The position numbers were made by a program, and so were the translations under genes. DNA of 64,000 nt from Scylla paramamosain (taxonomy: Eukaryota; Arthropoda; Malacostraca; Decapoda; Portunidae), in the NCBI RefSeq assembly GCF_035594125.1, contig NC_087151.1, positions 22,185,069 through 22,249,068 on the forward strand. The letters run 5' to 3'. The stretch's first letter is position 1. The number at the start of each line of letters is the position of its first letter. Positions 29,404-42,200 of this stretch are shown here, piece after piece. The notes under the pieces were generated by a model. That model was not told the DNA's origin, searched no databases, and worked only from the letters and a program-made list of their open reading frames with translations.

Positions 29404-29963
29404 ATGAATGCACTTGAAATACAAGCCGATCTAGCAGGCATCTTGGGCAGTTGAGTTTATTTTTTAGGCTGTCACAACCAACACCGTGTGACAGAGCTGA
29501 TAAATCTTGCCAGAAAACAGGAGAAGCCATGCGTTTTCATTCTAAATACATTGAGTGACTTGAAGACCATGGGCCACTGGATTACTGTTTATCTTAATTT
29601 TCAAAGTCAGACCATAGGCTATTACGATAGCTGTAACTTACATCCCAAATACAATTCCGCCGTCTCACATCATTTCATGCAAACTTGTCCACATATGAAA
29701 ATTAGCACATTGAATTATCGACTTCAGGGGTTGAATTCCCTCGTGTGCGGCATTTATTGCATGTTCTTTTGCCTTATACATTAAAACGTGCAATGTGCAT
29801 TATTCACACCAGCTTCAAAAAGCATCAATATCTATATAATAACAAAAAAATTACTCATATGGCTTACGTAATATTTTGTAAAATGCCACATTGCATGCCT
29901 ACGTTTTGCCCGGCCAGCAACCGAGCGAGATGTCATAATATCTGTAAAGTGGTAATAAGGTAG
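29404..29963 (+). pseudogene. Adenovirus-type cysteine protease (adenain-like maturation protease), stop and frameshift
   Basis: Maturation protease that would cleave capsid and core proteins. The ATG at 29,404 begins MNALEIQADLAGILGS, followed by an in-frame TGA near 29,452 and GCHNQHRV. Catalytic features are all visible: His in MGHWITVYL (codon 29,575), Asp in IGYYDSCN (codon 29,626), Gln in RLQGLNS (codon 29,725) and Cys in LVCGIYC (codon 29,746). The frame stops at 29,782. A shift near 29,778 opens LKRAMCIIHTSFKKH and MPHCMPTFCPASNRARCHNI, the usual Cys-rich C-terminus, ending at TAG about 29,961. It lies right after the capsid gene, separated by six bases. Confidence 0.9.
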
Positions 29964-30081
29964 ATGAGGGAAAAGGGGCGGGGTGTGGGAAAAGGGTCAA
30001 TATGGGGTAAATGCTGACGGATAAGTGTCACTTCGCCATCGCCTCTCAACTCAGTTGGACGTCGAGGACTCATCTCCAAGT

Positions 30082-30728
30082 ATGGAGCAAGCTGACAAGC
30101 ATTTCATCTTGAGAACCTTCGGTAAGTATACCATTGCCTTGCATGCCATCACTCACCTTCGCCATTGTAAATTACATGAATAAGAAGAGGAGGGGAGAAA
30201 AACAAACTTTTCCATTGTTCTTATCTTTTTTTTTCTGTTACAGAACGTATCTCTTTCCGCTTTGATATCTACCTGGGTGATGTTGGGGGTAAGCTAAGCC
30301 GCGCCAACCATGAGGATGTCAATGCGGAGAGAATGTCAGAGCCTGCAAAGAAGAAATTGATCTTTAGGTATAACGACATGTCACCGCTGCCAGCAAGCCC
30401 ACCTCCTGATGTCCCATCAGGACAGGAGTCGCAGCAGTCGCAGCAGCAGCCACAACTACAGTGGCAGCCGCTGCAGCAATCGTGACCGCTACCTCCGGAG
30501 TCGCTGATGCTGCTGCCTGCCGAAACACAGCCGCGGCAGTCAGATGAATTAGCTGTAGGCGGCAATGAGGGTCAGGAGGTGAAGAAGAAGTCGCAGGAAA
30601 ACTGAAAAAGAAAATATATGGCCCCTAACATGCCAGAGGATGTCAGCACACCTAAACTCCTTAATGCCCCACCTGCCCCTCGTAGGAAGCTGATTCCTAG
30701 ATTTATTAAAACTATGCCCCGTCATTGA
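30082..30728 (+). pseudogene. Gln/Pro-rich gene with an apparent 122-bp intron, unknown function
   Basis: The ATG at 30,082 opens exon 1 (to 30,121: MEQADKHFILRTF plus one base). A consensus donor gtaagt follows at 30,122 and a pyrimidine-rich acceptor ttctgttacag ends at 30,243. Splicing keeps the frame into exon 2, which reads ISFRFDIYLGDVGGKLSRA and KKKLIFRYNDMSPLPASPPP, then a run rich in Gln, Ser and Pro (about 30,405-30,480). TGA at 30,483 interrupts. The same frame continues with KLLNAPPAPRRKLIPRFIKT after another stop at 30,603, to TGA at 30,726. No known domain was recognised. It lies at the right end of the Polinton and may be element cargo or captured host sequence. It is supported by splice signals and by frame continuity, not by homology. 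Confidence 0.5.
30122..30243 (+). other. Predicted spliceosomal intron (GT-AG)
   Basis: gtaagt donor and a T-rich tract with tttttttttctgttacag acceptor. The intron contains in-frame stops while both flanking exons are open in compatible phase (phase 1). Confidence 0.5.
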
Positions 30729-30863
30729 CAGCGATGATAATGATCTCTTTGCCTTCATTTTGCAAATGTTTTGAATGAATGAGATGTATTTGTCCTAATA
30801 AATCAATGAGCTGTATTTGCCCTAATAAAAATAAAATGCCCCATCGACTCTGTATAACCTTTC

Positions 30864-30911
30864 TAATAATAATGATGATAATAATAATAATAATGATAAT
30901 AATAATAATAA
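30864..30911. repeat. (AAT)n microsatellite
   Basis: Imperfect AAT/GAT trinucleotide run of about 48 bp. Confidence 0.9.
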
Positions 30912-31090
30912 GGTGACCATCCGTCATAAGTACTACGTCGGCGAAATCGCCCACACCACGGGCGGTCAGTGAAAGTGAAGGTGACAGCCGCCGTCCCTGC
31001 CGTCACAGATGCTTCGTCCAAGGTAAAGGGATCACAGGTAACGGAACCACGTGGGTAGTCACGACGACCTTGGCCATCTGGAAGAGGCAG

Positions 31091-31328
31091 GACATTGGAA
31101 TGTACTGAGATGTCAGAGGGAACACGTGATGGCAAGACTCGCCACCCAGGCCGTCCAGGACCCGCGTGTGCGACTAGCGCATGGCAGCTGCGTGGTGGCG
31201 TTGCCACCCACTTTCCTGACGCATTCAGACCTCCCCCACCCTCTTCCCTTCCATCAACCTTGACCATTGAGTGGTGGAGACATTGGAATGTACTGAGATA
31301 TCGGAGGGAACATGTGATGGCAAGACTC
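31091..31328 (+). repeat. Imperfect direct repeat, 188-bp period
   Basis: The stretch starting gacattggaatgtactgaga at 31,091 recurs at 31,279, with about 4 differences in 50 bases. The next bases also resemble each other ('gtccaggacccgcg' and 'gtccaggatccacg'), so the duplicated unit may be close to the full 188 bp. Confidence 0.75.
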
Positions 31329-31722
31329 AAACTACCCTGGCTGTCCAGGATCCACGCGAGTGAAAGGGAGGCCTCCATGGCAATGTCGTCAGAGTCTCCC
31401 AGACCACGCGTGTGATGGCGACCCTAACATGTAGCTGTCAGTGATCCCAGCCGCCTGCCGTGCCTGATGCGTTCAGTCCCACCCGCCTTTCCATTCAATT
31501 ATTTCCCACCCACCATCATTGATTGATTTAGTCATTCCATAGCCGCTGAAGGATAAGGACACACGCCCCCACCTCTCCCATCAGCGCCGCCATCGCCTTC
31601 CCGCCCCTACACCTTAACATGGGCCCTGGTGACGTCGTCATGAATGATCCGCTCCTCCCCCCCGCGTTAATTTACAGCCAGGGTCGCCATTCTGAAATGG
31701 ATTGCCACTGAAGCCTCCGGAA

Positions 31723-31790
31723 AATTGTCATGGGAGTCGCCCATCCTAATTTGGCATGCCAATTTAGGATGGGCAACTCCCATGGCAATT
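31723..31790. repeat. 68-bp near-perfect palindrome at the right end of the Polinton
   Basis: 34-bp arms (31,723-31,756 and 31,757-31,790) match as reverse complements with three mismatches and no loop. Satellite resumes about 15 bp further right. Candidate for a hairpin-like terminus or collapsed terminal inverted repeat. Confidence 0.85.
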
Positions 31791-32967
31791 TCCCTACTAC
31801 TTACTTTTTAGCGTTTTAATACATAAGAAGCTCAAAAACACAAAACACCCAAAAAATACACATTTTTTGTATTGTTCTTTTGTATCCCAGTATAGGGTGC
31901 TTTCTATGTAATTTAGCGTTTTTGGTGCCTAAAACACCAAAAACAGATGAAGTGCTATATACATATGAAATGCTATTCACGCATTTTTAGCATTTTGTTA
32001 CCTAAGAATGTCAAAAACACTTTTAATCCACGTTTCCGGTAATATTATTTTGTTTCACCACATAAGGTTCTTTAAATGCATTTTCCTGTTTTTGTACCTA
32101 ACAAACTAAAAAAAACACTGGAAATGCATACTTTTGGTAATGTTATTTTGTTTCTACAGAAAGGGTGTTTTCCATGCGTTTAAGTGTTTTGGTACATACA
32201 AAACTGAAAAAAAACACTCCAAAGATACGCTTTTCTTTATGTTTTTGTGGTCCAATATTGAGTGCTTTCCATGTATTTTAGCATTTTGGTGCCTAATAGA
32301 TTAAAAAAAGACTCAAAAGACATGTTTCAGGTATTGTCATTTTGTTTCCCCATATAGAATGCTTTGCATACATTTCGTTGCTTTGGTACATAACAATGTG
32401 AAAAACACTCAAAATAAACGTTTTTCGTAATGTTGTTTTCTTCCTTCATATAAAGTGCTATTGACGCATTTTAGACTTTTGGTACTTAAGAACCTCAAAA
32501 AACACTCACAATACATGTTCCTCGTCATGTTCTTTCATTTCCCCATATAGAGTGTTTTGCATTCATTTTGGCGTTTTGGTACATAACAATATAAAAAACC
32601 CTCAAAACAGACGTTTTTGTCAATGTTGTTCTGTTCCCCATATAAAGTGTTTTCACGTGTCTTAACGCTTTGTTACCTAAGATGTTAAAAAAAACACACG
32701 TTTCTTGCTACATCGTTTCCTTTCCAATATAGGATACTTTACATGCATTTTATCGTATTTTTTATGTAAGGAGCTGAAAACACTGAACATACACTTTTTT
32801 TTTTGTAAAGTTATTTTGTTTCTTCTTAATGGGTGTTTTGCATGCGTGTTAGCGTTTTGGTACATAATACCTCAAAAAATTAAAAAAGCACGGTTTATGG
32901 TAATGTTTTGTCTTCCAATATACAATGCTTTCCATCATTTTAGTGTTCTGATGCCTAAAACACAAGT

Positions 32968-33072
<105 letters not shown>

Positions 33073-33131
33073 TTTCCCCCATATAGGGTGCTTTGCGTGC
33101 ATTTTGCCGTTTTGGTACCTAAGAAACTGAA

Positions 33132-33202
33132 ATATATAATATAATATATAATATATATTATATAATATAGTAGATAATATAATATATAATATATAATGAT
33201 GT
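33132..33202. repeat. Degenerate AT-only tract
   Basis: About 70 bp of 'aatatataat'-type sequence immediately downstream of one monomer after the (TA)n tract at 32,968. Confidence 0.9.
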
Positions 33203-36200
33203 TATATTTATCCATATAGGGTGCTATTCATGCGTTTTAGCGTTTTAATACCTAAGAATCTCAAAAACACTCAAAATATTTGTTTTTGGTAATGTTATTT
33301 TCTTTCTTCATAACATGTGTTTTGCATTTATCCTAGCGTTTTAATACTTAAGTAGCTCAAAGACATAGAAAAGACACGTTTTTTTGTAAAGTTCTTTTAT
33401 TCCTATATAGGGTACTTTCCATGCGTTTTAGCGTTTCGGTACCTAACATGCTCATAATACCCAAGACACTTATCTGGAAATGTCGTTTCTTTTCCCTATA
33501 TAGGGCACTCTGCATGAATTTTTTTTTTTTTTTTTTGCGTTTTCGTACCTAGTAATGTGCAATAATCTGAAAATACACATTTTTGGTAATGTTATTATTT
33601 TTTTTTCTGTTTCTCCATATAGAGTGCTATTCATGCGTTTTAGGAATTTGGTACCTAAGAACCTCAAAAAAACTCATATTACACTTCTATTTACGTCTTT
33701 TTATTTCTGTATAGGATATTTTCATGCATGTATTTTGGGATTTTTTTCTACGTACCAAGAAAAAAAAAACTCAAAATTTTTGTTTGTGGTAATATTACTT
33801 GTCTTCTCCATAAAAAAAAAAAAGTGTGTTTTGTTTAGTTTCCCTCTGAAGTTTTTTTTTCTTTTTTGCATCCGTTTACCGTTTTCGAACGTAGGAAGCT
33901 GAAAAAAATGCAAAAATACAAAAAACGAGTCTTTTACACGTTTTTTTTTTCTTTTTCCCATATAGGGTGCTTTCCATGATTTTTTTTTTTTTTTTTGCGT
34001 TTTGGTGCCTAACACATCATAAACACTTAAAAACTATGTTTCTGGAAATGTCGTTTGCATTTTAGGCGCTTTGATACCATTCAATACATTCAATATACAA
34101 AATCTTGTATCTTAAAATACATTCATGATACAAAAGTTTTCGTATTTTTGTTATGTATCTCAATATAGAGTGCTCTTATTGGTTTTTAGCTGTTTCGGTA
34201 ACTAAGAAGCTCAAAAACACTCATAATACATGTTTCTCAATTTAATTTACTTTTTTCATGTAGGATATTTTCCATACATTTTGGTGTCTTTTTTCATAGC
34301 AAGCTCAAAAACCCTCAAAATATTTGTTTTGATAATTTGATTTTGTTTCTCAATGTAGGGTGTTTTTTATGTGTTTTTTTTTTTTTTTTGGTACGCAAGA
34401 AGCTAAAAACAATCAAAAACACTCGTTTTTGGTAATTTTGTGTTCATTTCTTATATAGGGTGCTTTTCATGCTTATTTTGCGTTTTGGTGCCTAACATGC
34501 ACAAAAACACTGAAAACATATGTTTTTTGGAATGTCGTTTCGTTTCTCTATAAAGGAGGCTTTTTATGCAATTTGCCGTTTTGATACCTAACAATGTCAG
34601 GAAAACTCAAAGTACAAGTTTTTCCTATTTTTTTTTTTTTTTTTCCATATAGAGTGGTATTGACCTGTTTTCAAGTTTAGTACCAAAAAAAGATAAAATA
34701 AAAAAAAACAACTTATAATTCACGTTTTTCGTAGTGTATTTTCGTTTCACCATATAGAGTTCTTTAATTGCATTTTGTCGTTTTTTACGTAACAATTAAA
34801 AACAAAAAAACTAAAAGAGTTATCTTTAATAATGTTATTCTATAACACCATAAAGTTTGTTCTGGATACTTTTTGACGTTTTGGTACGTAAGAAGTTGAA
34901 AAACACTCAAAACATATGTTTTTCGTAATTTTTTTTTCTTTTTTTTTCATATAAGGTGAATTCCATTCTTTTTAGCGTTTTAGTAGCTAACACGCTCAAA
35001 AACACTCAAAACAGATTTCTGGTAAAGTCGTTTTGTTTCCACATATAGGATGCTTTGTGTGAATTTTGGCATTATTGTACCTAATGTGAAAACACACGTT
35101 TTTGTTAATGTTTTTTTTTTTTTCCCCATACCACGTGCTATTTATGCGTATGAACGTTTTTGTATCTAAGAAACTCAAAGATACTTAAAATACATACCTC
35201 TGGCAATGTCCTTTCTTTTGCATATATATGGTAAATTTTTTTTTATGCATTTTGGCGTTTTTGTATATAACAAGCTCAAAAACACTTAAAAGACTTGTTT
35301 TTGATAATGTTAATCTGTTTTTCCACAAAAGGTGTTTTGCATGGGTTTTAGCGTTTTGGTAAGCAAGAAATTGAAAAATACTCAAAACACTCAAATGTAA
35401 TGTTGTTTTGTTTTCCCATATAAGGAACTTTCCTTGCTTCTTATCGTTTTCGTGCCTTACACGCTTATAAACGCTAAAAAGATTTTTTTTTATTTCGTTT
35501 CCTTACCCCATATAAGGTGGTTCGCATGGATTTTGCGTTTTGGAATTTAATAATGTGAAAAACAGTCAAAATACAGGTTTTTGGTAATGTTCTGTCTTTC
35601 CACATAGTGCTATTCATGCGTTTTTAAGTTTTAGTACCTAATATATGGTGCTTCCTATGTATTTTAGCCTTTTGGGGCGTAAAAAAAAAAAATAATAATA
35701 ATTGATTAATTAAATTAAAAGACACTTTTCTGGTAAAGTAGTTTTACTTCGCCATATGCTTTTTGGCGTTTTGGTACCTAACATTGTGAAAATACTCGAA
35801 ATACAAATTTTTGGTAATGTTCTTCACTACATATAGAATGCTATTCATACCCTTTAAAGTTTTGGTACCTAAGAAGCTCAAATACACTTAAAATGCTCAA
35901 ATCTCGTAATGTCTTTTCGTTTCCCCATATTGGGTACCTTCCATGCATTTTTTTCGTTTTTGTACGAAAGAAGCTGAAAACAAAAGCTGAAAAGTTATTC
36001 TCTTTCTCCTTAAAGTATGTTTTTTGCAAGAATGTTAGCGTTTTAGTACGGAAGTAGGTCAAAAAACGTGTTTTGTAAATTTCTTTGTTTCCCCATATAG
36101 AGAGTTTTCCATGCCTTAGAGCGTTTTGGTGCCTAACACGTTTATAAACACTCAAAAGACACATTTCTGTAACTGTCGTTTCTCTTCGCCATATAAGGTA

Positions 36201-39200
36201 CTTTGCATGCATTTTGGCGTTTTGGAATCAAAACATGTGAAATACACTGAAAATAAACGTTTTTAATAATATTATTTTAGTGTTTTGGTACCTAGGAAAC
36301 TTAAAAACACTCATAATACACGTCTCTGGTAATGTTCTTTCATTTCCCCATATTGCCTGCATTTTGCGTTTTTCTACGTTACATGCCCCCCCAAAAAAAA
36401 GAATAAATAAATAAATAAATAAATAAATAAACAAATAAATAAACATTAAAAAAAACTTGTTTTTGTAATGTTTTTATTTTATTTTTCGCCACAGAGTGGA
36501 TGCACGCGTTTCAGCGTTTGGTTTATTATAAGATGAATAATGCTGAAAAGAAAAGTAATGTTTCGTTTCCTCATATAGTGAGCTTTACATGGACTAATAA
36601 TAATAATAATAATAATAATAATGTGAAAAAAGAGTCAAAATACACGTTTTTGGCAATGTTCTGTTTCTTGATATAGATATGCTAGCAATGCGTTTTAGTA
36701 TTTAGTATCTAGAGGCTCAAGACTCCCATAATACACTATTCTCGTAATGGCTTTTAGTTTCCCCTTATATTAATGTTTTGTTTTCCTTTATAGGGGGTTT
36801 TCCATGCATTTTGCTTAACACGCTCATAACCAGTCAAAAAGACTCGTTTCTGGATATGTCGTTTTTTTTTCCATATTTTTTTTGTTATGTGGTTCTGTTT
36901 CTACATATAGAGACATGTTAATGCGTTTTAGCGTCTGGGAATCTATAAAGTTGATAAACATTTATAATAAAAGTGTTTCGTAATGACCTTTCCTTTCCTC
37001 ATAGGATACTTTATAAGTATATAGGTTTTTTTTTTTCGTAACAAGTCCTAAAACACTGAAAATACTTCTTTTTGGTAATGTTATTTTTTTTATTCATAAA
37101 GGGTTTTTTCATGCGTTTTAGAGTTTTGGTACCAAAGCAGCTGAAAAACACTCAAAAGACACGTTTTTTGGTAATGCTGTTTTCTATTTCCATAGAAGGT
37201 GCTTTTAATACTTTTTAGCGCTTTGGTGCCTAGCACGCTCATAAACACTCGAGACACGTTTCTGGAAATCTCATTCTCTTTTCCCATGTAAGGTGCACTG
37301 AATGCAGATACACATTTAACGTTTTGAAACCTAAAAAAACACAAAAACACTCATAATACACGATTCATGTAATGTCTTTTCTTTTCCGCATTAAGTGTAC
37401 TTTGCATGCTTTTTGACATTTTTCTCCGTAACAAGCTGAAAAACTAGAAAAAAAAAATCTTGATTTTGGTAATATTATTTTGTTTCTCCATAACATATAT
37501 TTTTGCATGCATTTAGCATTTTCGAACATAAGAATTTCTAAAACACTCGATAGACACGTTTTGCGTAATGCCGTTTTATATTCCCATGAAGAGTGATTTC
37601 CATGCTTTTTACCGCTTTGGTGCCTAACAATATCGAGTATTTTGTATAATTTATAGTGTTTTGATACCTATTACACTCATAAACACTCAAAAGACACATT
37701 TATTCTTTGGAAATCTTGTTTCCTTACCCCATATATGATGCTTTGACTGCATTTTGGCGTTTTGGTAATGTTATTCTATTTCTCCATATAGAGAGCTATT
37801 CATGAGTTTTAGGGTTTTGGTAGTTAAGAAGCTGAAATAAACTCATAATACACGTTTTTCGTTTTTTTTTTTTTTTCTATTCCTCATATAGGGTAGTTTG
37901 CAGTATTTTGGCGTATCTGTTCATAACAAGTTCAAAAGCCCTCAAAATACTTGTTTTTGTTAGTTATTCTCTTTCCCACATATTTTACATGTGTTTTAGC
38001 GTTTTGTTAAGAAAGTAGCTTAAAACACCTGAAAAAAAGATTTTGGTAATGTTTTTTTATCAGTATAGAGTGCTTTCCATGCTTTTTAGTGTTTTTGTGT
38101 CTAACAAGCTCATAAATACTCAAAAGAAACGTTTCTGTAAATTTCGTTTTGTTTCCCCATATTTTGGACTCTACATGCATTTTGCCAATTTGGTACCTAA
38201 CAATGTGAAAGACTCTCAAAATATACATTTTTGGTAATGTTCATTCGTATTCCAATATAGGTTGATTTCCATGCTTTTAAGCGTTTTGATAGCTAGAACG
38301 CTCATAAATTCCCAAAAAATCAAGTTTCTGGAAATTTCGTTTCGTTTGCTCATATAGGGGATTTAGCATGCGTTCTTAGCTTTTTGGTACCTAAGAATGT
38401 GAAAAAAGCTCAAAATACACGTTTTTGGTAATGTTGTTCTGTTCCTTAATATAGAGGGATATTTAGGCGTTTTCGCGTTTTTTTTTTTTATCTAAGAAGT
38501 TTAAAAGCACTCATAGAACACGTTTCTCGTAATGTTCTTTTGTTACCCCATACAGGTTATTTTGCATGCATTTTGTGGTTTTCCTACGTTACAAACTCAG
38601 AACACTCAAAATAATTTTTCTTTTTTTATAAGGGTATTTTGCATGCGTTTTATCGTTTTGGTACGGAAAAAGCTAAAAAAAAAAAAAAAAAAACACAAAA
38701 GACAAGTTTCTCGTAGTGTAGTTTTGTATTCCATATAGGGTGATTTCCATGCTCTTTAGCGTTTTTGTGCCTAGCACTCATACAAACACTGAAAAGACAC
38801 GTTTCTGGGAATCTCGTTTCCTTTTCAAATATATCGTTTCGATACATAAATCGCTTATAAACACTCAAAAGAAACGTTTCTGGAAATTTCCTTTGGTTTC
38901 CCATTATGAAGGGCTTTTGCATGCATTTTGACATTTTGGTACCTAACAATGTGAAATATACTGAAAAACACTTTTTTGCTAATGTTCGTTTCTTCATACT
39001 GTATGGTATTTATGCGTTTTAACGTTTTTTGTGCCTAAGAAGCTTAAAAGCACTCATAATGTTTCTCGTAATGTTCTTTCGTTACCTCATATAGAGTATT
39101 TTCAATGCATATTGGCGTTTTGTGCGTGAAAACCTCAAAAACAATGAAAATACTTTATTTTGGTAATGTTATTCTGTTTCTCAATAAAGCGCGTTTTGTT

Positions 39201-42200
39201 TGCGTTTTAGAGTTTTGGTAGGTAAGGACACTGAAAAGAGATGTTTTGTTTTCTCTTCCCATATAGAATGTTTTCTTTCTCTCTTTTTGCATTTTCGTGC
39301 CTATCACGCTCATAAACGCTAAGAGACACTTTTTTTTGGGGGGGAGAAACCTCGTTTCCTTATCCCCAATAGGGTGCTTTGCATGCATTTTGTCGTTTTG
39401 CTACCTAACAATGTGAAATATACTAAATATATATGTTTTTGTTAATGTTGTTCTGTTTCTTCATATATAGTGCTATTTATGCGTTTTAGTATTTTGACAC
39501 CAATGAAGCTCAAAAACGCTCATAATACAAGAATCTCGTAATGTCTTTTTATTTCCCCATACAGGGCACTTTCCAAGCATTTTGAGGTTTTTGTACGTAA
39601 CAAGTATGAAAACACTCAATATACTTTTTTTTTTTTTTGTAATGTTATTGTTTCTCTATTTGTGTGTTTTGCTTACGTGTTAGGGTTTTGATACGTAAAT
39701 AGCTCCAAAAAACACTCAAATGACACATTTTTGGTAATATTGTGTTCTTTTCCAATATAGCATATTTTTCATGGGTTTAGGTTTTTTGTGCCTAACAACC
39801 TTACAAACACTCAAAAGGCACGCTACTGTAAATGCCGTTTTCTTTCATCTTATAGAGTGGTTTGCATGCATATTGGGTTATGGCATCTAAGAATGTGAAA
39901 TGCACTCAAAATGCACGTTTTCTGTAATTTTTTTTTTTCGTAAGGAATTCTGTTCATGTATTTTAGTGCTTTCGTACCTAAAAATAAATATTTCTCGTAA
40001 TATTTTTTTTTTTTTGACATGTAAAGTTGTTCAATCATTTTGCCTTTTTTTACATAACATGCTCAAAAACTCTCAAAATGCTTGTTTTATTGGTAGTTAT
40101 TCTGCTTTCTATACAGGGTTGCATGCCTTTTAACATTTTGTTACGTAAGTAGCTCAAAACACTGAAAAGAGACGTTTTTAGTAATGTTTTTTTCTTTTTC
40201 TCCATTTCCCATATAAGGTACTTTCTGTGCTTTTTATCGTTTTCATGCCTAGCACGCTCATAAACATTCAAAAGACACATTTTTTGAAATCTCCTTTCGT
40301 TTTCTCATATAGAGAGCTTTGCATATAGTTTCGCGTTACGGGAACAATGTGAAATACAATGTGAAACAATGTGAAATACACCCAAAATACACATTTTTGA
40401 TAATATTGTTCTGTTTCTTCATAAAGAGTTTTAGCATCTTTTTACCTACGAAGCTCAAAAACACTCATACGACAAGTTCCTTATAATGGCGTTTTGTTTA
40501 CCAATATAGGGTATTTTGAATACATTTTGGCGATTTTGTACATGATTAATTACCTAAGAAACAAAAAAATGAAAAAAAACACTCATAATACACATTCCTC
40601 GTAATATGGTATCGCTTCCCTATATGGGGAACTTTGCATGCATTTTGGCGTTTTTTTTTTTTAAATAACAAGCTCAAAAATACTCAAAATAATTGTTCGT
40701 GGTAATGTTATTCTGCTTCTCCATATAGAATGTTTTGCCTGCGTTTAAGCGTTTTGGTACGTCGGTAACCCAAAAACATTAAAAAAGAGACATTTTTGGC
40801 AATGTTTTTGTTTTCTCATATACGGTGCTTTCCATGCTTTTTTTTAGTGTTTTGATGCCTATCACTCTTATAAACACTAAAAAGACAGGTCTCTGGAAAT
40901 CTCGTTTCCTTTCCCATATAGTGTGCTTTGCTTTGAATTTGACGTTTTGGTACCTAACAATGTGAAATACACTCTAAATACATCCTCTTGGTAATATTGT
41001 TCTGTTTCTCCATATAGAGTGCTATTTATGCGTTTTAGCGTTTTAGTATCTAAGGAGTTCAAGACCACTGATAATACACATTTCTCGAAATTATTATTAT
41101 TATTTTTTTTTTTCGTCTCCCCATACAGGGTACTTTTTATAAATTTTTTTTGCGTTTATGTACGCAATGAGCATAAAAAAAAAATCAAAATACTTGTTTT
41201 TGGTAATGTTATTCTGTTTCTCCATGATAGATGTTTTTGCATGCGATTTTGCGTTTTGGTGCGTAAGTAACTCAAAAACACTGAAAGGGGTATTTTAGGA
41301 TCGCTAATCCCGTGTTAAATTGCTTATGTTTTGTCCATGCCTTTAAGCGTTTTAGAACCTAGCACGCTCATAAATACTAAAAAGACACGTTTCTGGAAAT
41401 CTCGCTTCCTTTCCCCCATAAAGGGTGCTTTGCATTCAGTTTGGCGTTTTGGTACCTACCAAAGTGAAATGCACTCAAAATACACATTCTTGTTAAAGTT
41501 GTACTGTTTCTCCATATTGAGAGGTATTTATGCGTTTTAGCGTTTTGGTGTCCAAGAAGCTCAAAACCATTGCTAATACACGTTTCTGGTAACTTTTTTT
41601 TTCTTTTTCTCGTTTCTCCATAGAGGGTACTTTGCATGCATTTTGGCGTTTGTCTACGTAACAAGCTAAAAAATAAATCAAAACTCTTGTTTTTGATAAT
41701 GTTTCTACATAAAAGGTGTTTTGCATGCGTTATAGCGTTTTGGTATGTAAGTAGGTCAAAAACACTCGAAAGAAACTAACAATGTGAAATACACGTAAAA
41801 TACATGTTATGGTAATATTTTTTCTGTTTCTCTAAACGGAGAAACATGCATGCATACGAAAGTTTTGGTACCTAATAAGCTCAAAAACACTCGTAATACG
41901 CGTTTTTCGTTATTTTTTTTTTTCGTTTCCGCATTTAAAGTAGTTTGAAATATTTAGGCCTTTTGTAAGTAATATGCTCAAAAACATTTAAAATAATTGT
42001 TTTTGGTATTTATTTTGTTTTCCATAGAGATACATGCGTTTTAGCGTTTTCTTACGTAAATAACTCAAAACACTGGAAAGATACGTTTTTAGTAATGTTC
42101 TTTTGTTTTCCCATATAGGGTGCTTTCCATGCTTTTTAGCGTTTCGATGCCTAGCACGCTTGCTAACACTCGAAAGACACGTTTCTGGAAATCTCGTTTT

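Larger units (their letters stand above)
30729..31722. other. Right-end non-coding region of the Polinton
   Basis: About 1 kb without a supported gene. It contains an (AAT)n microsatellite at 30,864-30,911 and an imperfect direct repeat of at least 50 bp at 31,091-31,140 and 31,279-31,328 (188 bp apart). Open frames on both strands in the direct-repeat area lack motifs and overlap each other, so none is called. Confidence 0.65.
19946..31792 (+). mobile_element. Decayed Polinton/Maverick (adintovirus-like) element, left-truncated
   Basis: About 11.8 kb of clearly non-satellite, more GC-balanced sequence sits between reverse-orientation satellite on both sides. It encodes, all on the + strand, the hallmark set of a Polinton: protein-primed family B polymerase, FtsK/HerA-type ATPase, retrovirus-like integrase with chromodomain, adenovirus-type protease, minor and major capsid-type proteins and a basic core protein. 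Extra genes are a macro-domain-like ORF and an intron-bearing Gln-rich ORF. Polintons are usually 15-20 kb with long terminal inverted repeats. Here coding sequence begins at the left edge with no terminal repeat, and the right edge carries a 68-bp palindrome. No clear target-site duplication is seen. Stops and frameshifts in almost every gene show an inactive relic. Confidence 0.92.

Noticed and set aside
30863..31378. Minus-strand 171-codon open frame and two overlapping plus-strand frames at 31,051-31,415
   Set aside because: They overlap one another across a direct repeat, end in a Tyr/His run from the AAT microsatellite and show no domain.
19930..31810. Target-site duplication flanking the Polinton ('tttttactag' against 'tactttttag')
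   Set aside because: Only loosely similar AT-rich strings; no clean 5-6 bp match at both edges, and the left end is truncated anyway.
36404..36443. Possible regulatory or coding role of (AATA)n and similar short microsatellites
   Set aside because: Ordinary microsatellites within satellite DNA, with no associated gene.
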